Assembly: GCA_050181465.1 (NCBI GenBank)
Contig: JBFXDD010000028.1
Span: 1-62,470 of the forward strand
DNA: 62,470 bases
DNA from: JACRLW01 sp050181465
GTDB taxonomy: Bacteria; Planctomycetota; UBA1135; UBA2386
Reading direction: 5' to 3'
This document shows positions 26,737 to 35,184 of this stretch, in pieces. A program made the position numbers and the translations under genes. The notes under the pieces are model-generated. The model was given only the letters and a program-made list of their open reading frames with translations, had not been told where the DNA came from and made no database searches. How positions within the stretch are numbered: position 1 is the stretch's first letter; the number at the start of each line of letters is the position of its first letter.

Positions 26737-28407
26737 ATGTTCCACCGCGCGGATCCCTCGTCGACGCTTCGTGTCCACTCGCGTTCGGCCATCTCGCCGT
26801 CCGTCTCGTCGGCTCTGGTCGCGGCCCTCGCCGCCATCGGCTTGGCCCCCTGCGCCGCGGCGCAGGCAGAGCTGGTGGAGAACCAGCGGATCGCCGCTCC
26901 CCATCACCCGGGAAACCCGGGCAATGATCCTGGTCTCAGCGGTCTCGACGTCGATGGCAACACGTTCGTCGTCGGCGCGAACCTGATGGCTTGGAGTCAG
27001 GGTTCGACGGTCGTTCCTGCCGTCGGTGCCGCCTTGGTCTACACCCGCTCGGGGTCCGGTGCGGCCTGGTCGCTGGAGGCTGAACTTCGTCCCAACGACC
27101 CTGCCGCGAGCCAATTCTTCGGTTCGAACGTCGCGCTCTCCGGTGATCGCGCGGCGATCGGATCGATCGGGGCGGTCTACGCCTTCGAGCGCAGCCAGGG
27201 CGTGTGGCGGCAGACCGGACGATTCGCGCGTTCGCCGGTCGCTCGGGCCGCCAGCCTGGACGGCGACCTGCTCGCGATCGGGGACTGGAGTGTCGCCGTG
27301 GCCGGACGAGTCAATGCCGGGCGGGTGTCGCTACATCGGTACCGTGCCGGCGCCTGGATTCATGAGGCGGATCTGTCCGATCCGTCGCCGGATGCCGAGG
27401 ACTCGTTCGGTCGGCACGTGTCCGTTTCTGGAGATCGCGTGCTCGTCTACTCGGCGAATCACAGCGCCGGCATCTCCTCGCCGGTCGCGCACGTCTTCGT
27501 GCGCACGTCGACCGGCACCTGGCAACACGAAGCGGCGCTGCAGCCAGACTGGGGGACCGGCTCGCTGGCCCACGTCTTCCGGCTGAGCTCGGCGAGTCTG
27601 TCGGGCAACTCGGTTCTGATGCAGGGTGGCTCGCTGGCTGCGATTCTCGAACGGACGCAGCACGGATGGGTGCAGACGCAGGTGATCGACAAGCGAGCCT
27701 GGGGATTCCTCGCCAATGACTACCACCAGGACCTGCGTGACGACGTCTTCGTCGTCAGTTCCGGTCGGCGTGTGCACGATGGTCTGGGCTTCGTCTCGTT
27801 GGTGTTCCGCCGCGTCGGCGGGACGTGGATCAAGCAGGCAGTGCTGACTCAGACCGCCGGCTACGGTCTCGCCCTCCCGCAGATCGACGGCGACACGGTG
27901 GTCACGGCGCGCGGCGATGTCCACATGCCGTGCGCGGTGGGTAGTCCGCCGACCTGTGGTCGCGGAACGATCCATACCTACGACCTCGATGCAGTGCCCG
28001 AGGCCTACGGTGTCGGGTGTTCCGGTGCTCGGATCCCGCTGTTGTCGGTCGGAGCGATTCCGGATCTCGGTGCCGCCGCCGACACCACTGCGGCGCGCCA
28101 CATCGACTTCGCGGTGGCCAACGCGGCACCGGCTTCGTTCGGATTCCTGGTCGTCGGAGTAGGACGCGTCGCGGTCCCGATCGGCGGTGAGTGTGCCGTC
28201 CAACTCAATCCCATCCCGAATGCGATCGGCCCGCTGCTTCTCAGCGGCTCCGCCAACTCACCCGCCGGCAGCGGCCAGCTTGCGCTCCGCCTGGCGCTGC
28301 CGCCGCGCCTCCTCGGTGCATTTTCCGTACAAGCACTCGTGATCGACTCCGCGAGCGCGAACGGCGTGTTGACGGTAAGTGCGCCGTTGGAGATCGTTGT
28401 CCCGTGA
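26737..28407 (+). CDS. Secreted FG-GAP-like propeller protein
   Basis: 556 aa from ATG 26737. The N-terminus is long (about 40 residues) with a hydrophobic stretch SALVAALAAIGLAPCAAAQ and likely cleavage after AAAQ. The body repeats a motif of the kind LDVDGNTFVVGANLMAW, NVALSGDRAAIGS, ASLDGDLLAIGDWSVAV, HVSVSGDRVLVYSAN, QIDGDTVVTARGDV, typical of FG-GAP/integrin-alpha-like propeller blades. From about residue 425 comes the shared module: YGVGCSGARIPLL, GECAVQL, FSVQALVIDSASANGVL and a final LEIVVP. Function unknown, likely surface or extracellular. Divergent from the Bax-inhibitor gene. Confidence 0.78.
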   Translation: MFHRADPSSTLRVHSRSAISPSVSSALVAALAAIGLAPCAAAQAELVENQRIAAPHHPGNPGNDPGLSGLDVDGNTFVVGANLMAWSQGSTVVPAVGAALVYTRSGSGAAWSLEAELRPNDPAASQFFGSNVALSGDRAAIGSIGAVYAFERSQGVWRQTGRFARSPVARAASLDGDLLAIGDWSVAVAGRVNAGRVSLHRYRAGAWIHEADLSDPSPDAEDSFGRHVSVSGDRVLVYSANHSAGISSPVAHVFVRTSTGTWQHEAALQPDWGTGSLAHVFRLSSASLSGNSVLMQGGSLAAILERTQHGWVQTQVIDKRAWGFLANDYHQDLRDDVFVVSSGRRVHDGLGFVSLVFRRVGGTWIKQAVLTQTAGYGLALPQIDGDTVVTARGDVHMPCAVGSPPTCGRGTIHTYDLDAVPEAYGVGCSGARIPLLSVGAIPDLGAAADTTAARHIDFAVANAAPASFGFLVVGVGRVAVPIGGECAVQLNPIPNAIGPLLLSGSANSPAGSGQLALRLALPPRLLGAFSVQALVIDSASANGVLTVSAPLEIVVP

Positions 28408-28500
28408 GAACATCCGCGATCGCCTCGTGCGTCGCGGCTGCGAAATTCAAGCGCTGCCGGCGCGCTAGAACTGCGATTCGAAGCACCGCTTCCAAAGAAG

Positions 28501-28526
28501 ATCCCCGCGTCGGCCCGAGCGGGGAT
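28501..28526. terminator. 8-bp hairpin between two secreted-protein genes
   Basis: ATCCCCGC, loop GTCGGCCCGA, GCGGGGAT. It lies 93 bases after the FG-GAP-like gene and 30 bases before the next start, preceded by AAAGAAG. It may end the first transcript or act as a leader hairpin of the second. Confidence 0.45.
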
Positions 28527-28556
28527 TCTCGACTGCCCCAGGGTCCTCGTTCCACC

Positions 28557-28997
28557 ATGCGATCGTCTGGTCTCATCAACCTGTCTCGAATCCTCTCCGT
28601 GCTCGCCGCCGTCTTCGTGATCGCGGCGGCCGACGTCTCCGCGCAGGGCTGCAACAGCTCGATCACCTTCACTGGCCAGCCGCGCCTGGGTGCACGCGTC
28701 ACCATGACCATCAGCGGCAGCGCCCAGTGCCATAGCTGCCTTTGGATCAGCAAGAATCCTGGCCCGATCCAGATCGGCTCGGTCGTCGTGCCGATCGGCG
28801 TTCCCTTGCTCAACGCGCTCGACTACGGCCAACTGCCGGCCTCCGGTTCGATCAACGTTCCGATCGTGATCCCGACGAACCCGAACACCGTCGGCCTCAC
28901 GCTCTACTTCACGAACGTGTCCTTCCCCTCGGCCCAGGGTCCGACCCTGTCGAACGTGGTGTTCTCGCCCGCGGCTTCGCTGACGATCGTTCCCTGA
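28557..28997 (+). CDS. Small secreted single-module protein
   Basis: 146 aa from ATG 28557 with a signal peptide (ILSVLAAVFVIAAADVSA, cleavage at SAQG). The mature protein of about 115 residues is a single beta-rich domain: CNSSITFTGQPRLGARVTMT, a CHSC pair, LNALDYGQLPASGSINVP, VGLTLYFTNVSF and a closing SLTIVP. It resembles the C-terminal module of its larger neighbours standing alone. Role unknown. It lies 88 bases upstream of the SGNH hydrolase gene, with a loose GC-rich inverted repeat (CCCCGC/GCGGGG, 29017-29041) after the stop codon. Confidence 0.7.
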   Translation: MRSSGLINLSRILSVLAAVFVIAAADVSAQGCNSSITFTGQPRLGARVTMTISGSAQCHSCLWISKNPGPIQIGSVVVPIGVPLLNALDYGQLPASGSINVPIVIPTNPNTVGLTLYFTNVSFPSAQGPTLSNVVFSPAASLTIVP

Positions 28998-29084
28998 GCT
29001 TCGACTCGAAGGCTCCACCCCGCCCGGCTGGACGGAGCGGGGCGCGCACTGTGCTCACTCGGGGGTAGTTGCTATGGAAGGTCC

Positions 29085-30200
29085 ATGGCTTCGCCCCGAG
29101 CACTCCGCCGTGTGATCCTCGCCGTGCTCGCCGCGGCGAGCGGTGGTGCTCTCGCGTGGCTCGCGCTGACGCGGCTGCGCGAGCCGGAGACCGGCAGGAT
29201 CACCAAAGATCCCGTCGACTCAGCCGAGCAGCCAGAGCTGACCTGGAACGACAAGGAAGCACTCGTCGTCGATCCCGTCGCCGGCTTTCGGCCGCGGCGC
29301 TCCTTCACCTGGGAGCATCCGATGGCCGCCTTGGACGGCAAGGACGGCGGGATGATCGTCAAGCGCCGCGATCGCCACGGCTTTCTTCGCGAAACGGATC
29401 TGCCCGACCTGGCGGATCGACCGCGGGTCCTGGTGCTCGGCGACAGCCACGTCGATGGTGTGGTGTCGACGGCCGACAACTTCACGTCGATCCTCGAGCG
29501 TCGGTTCGAGAGCGACGCCCGGCCGATACACGTGCTCAACGCCGGTTGCGGGCTCTACAGCCTTTGGCAATACGCGCTGCGAGCACGGACTCTGGTGCCG
29601 CAGTATCGACCGCGTGTGGTGGTGGTGGGGGTCTTCCTCGGTAACGATCTTCTCGACTTGGAGAACCGCAAGGTGCCGCACCTCGACGACGACCTTCGCG
29701 AACAACCCGCTGCGGCGGAAGCCGCTGCGGAGACCACCAGCGAGCGATCGCGCGCGTTGGCGATCGAGAGGCAGTTCGAGCAGATCTTCTGGCAGGGTCT
29801 CAACCAGGCTCTGTACTTGCATCGGCAGCCTGATCGATTGCAGCCGATTCTGGCGAAGGCGCGACGGTCGGTCGAAGATCTCGAGCGGACGGCCGCAGCG
29901 AACGGCGCAGCGCTGCTCTGGGTGTTGATTCCATCCTTCGATCTCGTGCAGCCGAAGCATGCGAGTGGACTGTCGAAGCTCGCCGGGGAGGTCGTCGATG
30001 GCGGCGTGCAGCGAAAGCTGCGCGACGGCTTCATGGCACTACTGGCCGATCGTTCGGCAGACGTGATCGATCTCGAGCCGGTCTTCGTCGCCGACGGCCG
30101 ACTCGAGCTGTACGCGCTGGACTTCCACATCTATCGCGAAGGTCATCGACTGCTCGCCCTGCAAGTCGAGCCTCGACTGAAGGTGCTGCTGTCTCGATGA
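29085..30200 (+). CDS. Membrane-anchored SGNH/GDSL-family hydrolase
   Basis: 371 aa. An N-terminal membrane anchor or signal (RRVILAVLAAASGGALAWLAL) is followed by a linker and an SGNH domain from about residue 105. Block I is VLVLGDSHVDGVVS with the nucleophile Ser; block II glycine is in VLNAGCGLYSLWQYAL; block III is VVGVFLGNDLLD; the C-terminal Asp/His pair is in ALDFHIYREGHRLLA. Proteins of this type act as carbohydrate esterases or O-acyl transfer partners at the cell surface; substrate unknown. The stop codon overlaps the next start (ATGA), so it is translated together with the RluA-type enzyme although their functions are unrelated. Confidence 0.75.
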   Translation: MASPRALRRVILAVLAAASGGALAWLALTRLREPETGRITKDPVDSAEQPELTWNDKEALVVDPVAGFRPRRSFTWEHPMAALDGKDGGMIVKRRDRHGFLRETDLPDLADRPRVLVLGDSHVDGVVSTADNFTSILERRFESDARPIHVLNAGCGLYSLWQYALRARTLVPQYRPRVVVVGVFLGNDLLDLENRKVPHLDDDLREQPAAAEAAAETTSERSRALAIERQFEQIFWQGLNQALYLHRQPDRLQPILAKARRSVEDLERTAAANGAALLWVLIPSFDLVQPKHASGLSKLAGEVVDGGVQRKLRDGFMALLADRSADVIDLEPVFVADGRLELYALDFHIYREGHRLLALQVEPRLKVLLSR

Positions 30201-31126
30201 CGGCTTCGGAGCGGATGTGCACCGTGCTGCGCGAGTCGACTCCGTCGCTGGTCGGCTGGCTGGTGACCAGGTTCGCGTATCGCGATCGGGAGCGATGGTC
30301 CGCAGCGCTCGGCGCGGGGCAGGTCTTCCTCGATGGAGAGCGAGTTTGCGAGGACCGTGCCGCGCAAAGCGGTCAGCAACTCGAATTGGAACCGGCGGAC
30401 ACCGTCGACGACGAACCCGAAGTCCGGGTCCTCTGGAGCGACGATCGGTTGGTCGCGATCGACAAGCCGGCGGGCCTCGTCTGCGTGCGGCTGAGCGCGT
30501 TTCCGCAGCGGACCTTCCTTCGCCGGTTGGAGCGCGAACTCGGCGACGACCCGGGCTCGCGGCGATTGGAGCCGGTGCATCGGCTGGATCGCGGCACGAG
30601 CGGAGTCTTGTTGCTCGCGCGCGGGGCGGAGGCGTTCGCGGAGATGCAACGGGCATTCGCTGCTCGCGAAGTCCGTAAGGAGTACCTCGCGGAGACCGCG
30701 AACCACCCGCAGTGGCAGAGCTTCACGATCGACGAACCGATCGGCGTCGATCCGCGTGCCCCGCGATCGCCGCGTCGATTCACCGCGAGCGAAGGAGGGA
30801 TGGACTTGCGTACGGCGATGACCGAAGTCGCGAGATGGGAAGCGCGGCAAGATCACGCACGACTCCACGTAGTGCCGCACACCGGACGTACGCATCAGAT
30901 CCGCGTGCACCTCGCGCACGTCGGGTTGCCGATCGTCGGCGATGTTCTCTACGGTGCCGAGAGCGGCGACGCCCGCGACTACGCAGCTCGCCTCGCCGCC
31001 GCGGAGCGATCCCACCCGAACCTCGTCGCGCGAACTCTGCTCCACGCAAGGCGATTGCGTTTCACCCACCCGCGGATTGGACAAGAGATCACCATCGAGT
31101 CGCCGGTGCCGGAGGACTTCACGTAG
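30197..31126 (+). CDS. RluA-family RNA pseudouridine synthase
   Basis: 309 aa. An N-terminal S4-like part (SLVGWLVTRF, AGQVFLDGERVCEDRAAQSG) precedes the catalytic domain with VLWSDDRLVAIDKPAGLVC, the active-site motif HRLDRGTSGVLLLARG (catalytic Asp), VRKEYLAET and HTGRTHQIRVHLAHVGLPIV. It converts uridine to pseudouridine in rRNA or tRNA; the exact target is not predictable. Start chosen at ATG 30197, overlapping the stop of the hydrolase gene by four bases. Confidence 0.9.
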   Translation: MTASERMCTVLRESTPSLVGWLVTRFAYRDRERWSAALGAGQVFLDGERVCEDRAAQSGQQLELEPADTVDDEPEVRVLWSDDRLVAIDKPAGLVCVRLSAFPQRTFLRRLERELGDDPGSRRLEPVHRLDRGTSGVLLLARGAEAFAEMQRAFAAREVRKEYLAETANHPQWQSFTIDEPIGVDPRAPRSPRRFTASEGGMDLRTAMTEVARWEARQDHARLHVVPHTGRTHQIRVHLAHVGLPIVGDVLYGAESGDARDYAARLAAAERSHPNLVARTLLHARRLRFTHPRIGQEITIESPVPEDFT

Positions 31127-31127
31127 G

Positions 31128-31211
31128 GTCGACACCGTGGAATCGACGATGCAGCGTCGACAGAAGAGAATGGACACGTCAGAGTCGACACCGCGGAGTC
31201 GTGCTGCCCCG
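31128..31211. repeat. Three degenerate 28-bp direct repeats
   Basis: GTCGACA occurs at 31128, 31156 and 31184, exactly 28 bases apart. The first and third copies agree at 16 of 18 positions (GTCGACACCGTGGAATCG against GTCGACACCGCGGAGTCG); the second is more diverged. The repeats fill the space between the pseudouridine synthase gene and the broken DUF5685 gene. Possible operator array or a decayed tandem duplication. Confidence 0.5.
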
Positions 31212-31240
31212 GGTTCCGATCGACGCCCCCGACTCACCGC

Positions 31241-32613
31241 ATGATCGGAAGGCTTCGCATCCAACGTTCTCGGCTCGATGGGGCGCAGCGACGAGCCTAC
31301 CGCGCGGCGTTCTGCGCGAGTTGCCATGCGCTCCACGACGTCGGCGGTCGATACAGTTCCGTATTGACGAGCTACGACCAGACCGCGTTGACGGTCGTTC
31401 TGGCCGGACTCGGTCGGTGCACGGAGCAAGAAGTACGAAGTTGCACTGCGCTGCCGATGCGTGCAGTCTCGGTGCAGGTGCTGAGTGAGCCTGCGAGGGC
31501 TCTCGTCGGCGCGCTCGCCATCGGCGGCGCCTTGGCGAAGCTGCGCGACGATGTCGAGGATCGTGATCGCCCGTTGTTGAGGCGACTGCTGCTGCGATCC
31601 TTGCGACGTGCCGGTGCGCGCGCCGATGCCGTTCTCGAGCGACTGGGGTTCCCCGCGTCGATGCTCGCGGAACTCCCGGATCGGCAGTCCGCCGCCGAGT
31701 CGAGTGCGACACCTTCGCTAGCCCGAACTACTCGTGAACGTCTGCTGCGATCGCCGCAAGCCGCGCCCGGCGGCGTCGCTCCGTCGGCTCCTCCCTGGCA
31801 GCGTAGCTACAGCTACGCTTCGGTCGTCGATCGACGCAGCTCCTTGCCGGATATCGACCTGCGGCGATCTCGCGACGACGTTCACGAATCGTCCAGGCTG
31901 GCGATGCTCGCGGAACCGAGTGCCCGGCTGTGCGGGCGGTGTTCGCGCACGCGGGGCGACTCTCCGATCGCGAAGCGGATGTCGGTGCGCTCGCCGACTT
32001 CGGCCGCGCGCTCGGTGCATGGGTCTATGTCTTCGATGCCTGGCAGGACCTTGCCGAGGATCGTCGGCGTGATCGCTTCAATGCCTTGGATGCGGCATGC
32101 GACAGCGAGCCGTGTCCATCGATCGTCGCGAGCCACCTGGTCGCCGGAGTCGAATCCGCGCGCGCCGCACTTCGCCGCGTGGACCTGGGTCCGGCGACGG
32201 CGGTCGGTCGATCCGCGTCACCCTCGACGGATCGCCGCGACCGGCGCGAGGCAGGCGACTGCGACTTGGCGTGCGCCGGCTGTGAAGCGGTCGGCACCGG
32301 TTGTGAGTCGACGGCGTGTTGCTCCGACGTCTGTTGGTGTTGGACCGCCGAGGCGACCGAGCGGCGGGCGATGCGACGGGAGAAGCGCGCACGGCGCCGC
32401 GGCCTGGATCTCGCCGACACGGATCTTTCCGGTCTCGTGGGAGCAGAAGGGCGTGCTGTGACGGGGATCCTGCCGAACGGCCGGGTCGAGATCGACGGCC
32501 TCGAGTTCGACGCCACCGCCGAGTCGGGACTCATTGCGACGGGCGACCTGGTCACGGTTGTGGGATTCGTGCGGGGCCGAATGCTCGTGGCACGTGCGCC
32601 CCAGGACGGCTGA
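31241..32613 (+). pseudogene. DUF5685-like gene with a palindromic insertion and a frameshift
   Basis: The beginning reads as a DUF5685 protein: MIGRLRIQRSRLDGAQRRAY, AAFCASCHALHDVGGRYSS, LTSYDQTALTVVLAGLG. At 31718 a 184-bp palindromic element begins; the frame runs through it and re-emerges as LAMLAEPSARL. A shift near 31926 then moves the coding potential to the next frame, VRAVFAHAGRLSDREADVGA, GAWVYVFDAWQDLAED, which ends in a Cys-rich stretch (CDLACAGC, CCSDVCWCW) of the kind found at DUF5685 ends. The last 80 residues (GLVGAEGRAVTGILPNGRVE, GDLVTVVGFVRGRMLVA) look like the OB-fold of an NfeD protein. A GTG at 31930 could start the second part alone. Probably non-functional unless the shift is a sequencing error. 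Confidence 0.7.
31718..31901 (+). mobile_element. 184-bp palindromic MITE-like element, copy B (inside a gene)
   Basis: Starts CTAGCCCGAACTACTCGTGA and ends with TTCACGAATCGTCCAGGCTGG. It has the same length and plan as the copies at 36683, 41996 and 45942. The right-hand CTAG has become CTGG. If CTAG is a duplicated 4-bp target, the net gain is 180 bases, a multiple of three; the frame of the host gene is in fact preserved across it. It encodes a 60-residue Arg-rich stretch (RERLLRSPQAAPGGVAP). Confidence 0.8.
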
Positions 32614-32615
32614 CC

Positions 32616-32709
32616 CAACCCGGTTCACTCGTGAACGTCTGCTGCGATCGCCGCAACTCGCGCCCGGCTGCGTCGCTGCGTCGATCTCTCAACGAGTCCT
32701 AGCCCGAAC
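32616..32709 (+). repeat. Left-half fragment of the palindromic element
   Basis: CCCGGTTCACTCGTGAACGTC and the following GCTGCGATCGCCGCAACTCG to about 32690 match the left part of the full elements. A second left tip, CTAGCCCGAAC, follows at 32699-32709. It begins right behind the stop codon at 32611-32613. Confidence 0.6.
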
Positions 32710-32796
32710 CAGCGACCCGAACGCCGGGCGCGGCCGGTCTGCAGGTTGCCCGAAACCAGCGCAGTTCGCGCAGAGCTCCTTCGCTATCCTCCCGCA

Positions 32797-35184
32797 GTGC
32801 TCCGCTCTCGTCTCCTCGCCTTTCTCGTTCTCTCCGCGGTGACATCTGTCCCGGAGCTTCGCGCTCAGCGGGCTCTCGCCGAGGGGGCCGATCCCGTGCT
32901 CGCTCGCGCCCGGTGTGCAGCCTGTCACGGTGACCCCGGCGAAGCGGCGAGCGCGCCCGATCTGAATCGCGCGGTTCGATCGCGAACGCGATCGGCGCTC
33001 AGCGTCCGGCTTCGCGATCATGCGCGAATCACCGAGGCCGATTCCGTAGCGCTGGCCAGTTACCTTCTGACCGAACGGTCGGCGGCGCGCACCGAGGTGA
33101 GCGTGGCATCCGGAGCGGTCGAGCTGGGCGGCCAACTCTGGAAAGAGAGTGGCTGCATCGCCTGTCATGAGCCCGATGGAATTCGCGATCTCGCTGCGAC
33201 CTCGTGGTTCGACGCCGTCGACGAGTTCCTGGGTTCGCGCGCGAAGCAGGCGGTTCCTAGCCACGAGTTCGGCTTCGGAGCGGACGAGCGTCATGCAGTC
33301 GCTGCGTGGCTCTTGCGCGACCAAGTGCGCGGCGATGCGCCGGCATCGCAGCCGGGACTGCAGGTCGAGTGCTTCGAGCTCAAGATCACGTCGGCCGGGC
33401 TTCCGGAACTCGATGGATTGACTCCGGCGTCGACCGGCTACGCGACCGCGGTCGACGTGGCGAAGCGCACGCGCAATGACCACTTCGCGCTCCGCTTCCG
33501 CGGCTTCCTCGACGTGCCGGCTGACGGCGAATGGCGGTTCTGGCTGGGTTCGGATGACTCGTCGTGGCTGTGGTTGGACGGCGAGCTCGTGGTCCGCAAC
33601 GAGGGGATCGCGCCGTATCGGGAACGCAACGCGAAGCGGAAGCTCACCCGCGGCATGCACCGCATCGAGGTCGTCTTCACGGAAGCCGAGGGCGGTGAGC
33701 AACTCGACTTGCAGTGGGCCGGGCCGGGCACGTCGCGTCGTGACGTTCCAGCCGCGGTGCTGAGTTCGAGCATCGTCACGCTCGACGGTCCGCAGCTCGA
33801 TGCGCCATTCGATCGCGAACTCGCGCGACGCGGCGAAGCGATCTACCGCGAGTCGCGGTGCGCGGCGTGTCACGCTCCCGATGCTGCCACACCGCCGTCG
33901 CGCCGATTGGCGGAGCTCGACCCCGCGCGCGAATGCGCCAGCGTGCCGATGACTGCGGCGACCCGTCGCGCGGTGCTCGACGTCGGCGAGCCGAAGTCCG
34001 CCGCGATGCACTTCGAACGCACTCTTCGCGTCGCCCAGTGTGTCGCGTGTCATGCGGTCGGTGAGGTTGGCGGCCTGCGCGCGGTGGCGCGTGAGAGTGC
34101 CGTCGAGACCGAGGATCTCGGCGACGAAGGTCGTCTGCCGCCTTCGCTGACCCATGCTGCCTCGCAACTGAAGCCGGAGTGGATTCGGAAGGTCGTGGTC
34201 GGCGATGCGCGCGCGCGGCCCTATCTCCGCATTCGGATGCCTCACTTCGATGCCGACACCGCCAGCGCCGTCGCGACGTTGGCCGGTGCTCTTGCGCCGC
34301 TGGCCGAGGACGTTGCCGCGGCGACCGAGGTTGCGGCCATGCGTGGCCGCACGCTCGCGGGTACCGGTGTCGGTGGCTACGCGTGCGTGGCGTGCCATCG
34401 GGTGGGCGGATTCGCGTCGCTGGGGCCGCAGGGCATGGATCTCGCGCAACAAGCCGAGCGACTGCGTCCGGCTTGGATCCGCGAGTGGCTGCTCGATCCG
34501 ACGGGTAAGCGCCCGGGAACTCGCATGCCGGCCTTCTTCTCGGATCGCTCGCAGGCTTCGCTCGCACGCGTCGACGACTTGACGGTGTGGTTGTCGCTCG
34601 GTCGCGCGATGCCATTGCCTGACGGCATCAAGACCGACGGTGCCGGTTGGCGACTCCCGGTCACCGATCGTCCGCGAATCCACACGGCGTTCCTGCACGG
34701 GGTCTCTGCCCGCGGCTTTGCGGTGGCGACGCCGATCCGCGTGAATTGGGCCTACGACTTCGCCAACGCGCGGCTGGCGTGGGTCTGGCGCGGGGAGTTC
34801 CTTGATGTCGCCGGCACGTGGGAAGGGCGAGCGGGTCGACTGCTGAAGCCGCTCGGCGAAGATCATCTCGATCTCACCAAGGGCGCCGATCTTCGGTTGT
34901 CGTCGGGCGACGAGGATTCGCTTCTCGCGCGCGTGCGCGGCTGGCGACTCGATACGGAAGGGCACCCCATCGTCGAGATCCAGCTCGGCGAGTGTCGCTT
35001 CGAGGATGCACTGCGACCGCGCATCACCGGTGACGGCTCCGTGATGATGCGAAGGCTCACGGTGCTGCAAGGGCGTCTGCGCGTTCGACCGCCCGAAGCT
35101 GCCGGCGATGCGGCTCGCATCGAACCGGCTTCCGAACGCATTCTCGAGCGCGGCGACGTCGCGGAGTTCACGTACCGATGGTGA
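32797..35184 (+). CDS. Periplasmic pentahaem c-type cytochrome with PA14-like insert
   Basis: 795 aa from a GTG at 32797 that leads straight into a signal peptide (LLAFLVLSAVTSVPELRAQ); a TTG at 32746 would add 17 residues. Five haem sites: CAACH, CIACH, CAACH, CVACH and CVACH, in that order. Between the second and third lies a PA14-type beta domain (FALRFRGFLDVPADGEWRFW, GSDDSSWLWLDGELV, IEVVFTEAEGGEQLDLQWAG), which usually binds carbohydrate. The C-terminal third (RVNWAYDFANARLAWVWRGE) is a beta domain with no recognised name. Likely role: electron transfer coupled to polysaccharide or sugar oxidation outside the membrane. The start of the next gene lies inside its last codons. Confidence 0.82.
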   Translation: MLRSRLLAFLVLSAVTSVPELRAQRALAEGADPVLARARCAACHGDPGEAASAPDLNRAVRSRTRSALSVRLRDHARITEADSVALASYLLTERSAARTEVSVASGAVELGGQLWKESGCIACHEPDGIRDLAATSWFDAVDEFLGSRAKQAVPSHEFGFGADERHAVAAWLLRDQVRGDAPASQPGLQVECFELKITSAGLPELDGLTPASTGYATAVDVAKRTRNDHFALRFRGFLDVPADGEWRFWLGSDDSSWLWLDGELVVRNEGIAPYRERNAKRKLTRGMHRIEVVFTEAEGGEQLDLQWAGPGTSRRDVPAAVLSSSIVTLDGPQLDAPFDRELARRGEAIYRESRCAACHAPDAATPPSRRLAELDPARECASVPMTAATRRAVLDVGEPKSAAMHFERTLRVAQCVACHAVGEVGGLRAVARESAVETEDLGDEGRLPPSLTHAASQLKPEWIRKVVVGDARARPYLRIRMPHFDADTASAVATLAGALAPLAEDVAAATEVAAMRGRTLAGTGVGGYACVACHRVGGFASLGPQGMDLAQQAERLRPAWIREWLLDPTGKRPGTRMPAFFSDRSQASLARVDDLTVWLSLGRAMPLPDGIKTDGAGWRLPVTDRPRIHTAFLHGVSARGFAVATPIRVNWAYDFANARLAWVWRGEFLDVAGTWEGRAGRLLKPLGEDHLDLTKGADLRLSSGDEDSLLARVRGWRLDTEGHPIVEIQLGECRFEDALRPRITGDGSVMMRRLTVLQGRLRVRPPEAAGDAARIEPASERILERGDVAEFTYRW

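Noticed and set aside
32316..32702. A separate NfeD-like gene starting VLLRRLLVLDRR
   Set aside because: The frame loses similarity within about 20 codons; the OB-fold part lies in another frame. Kept only as a possible decayed fragment under the DUF5685 entry.
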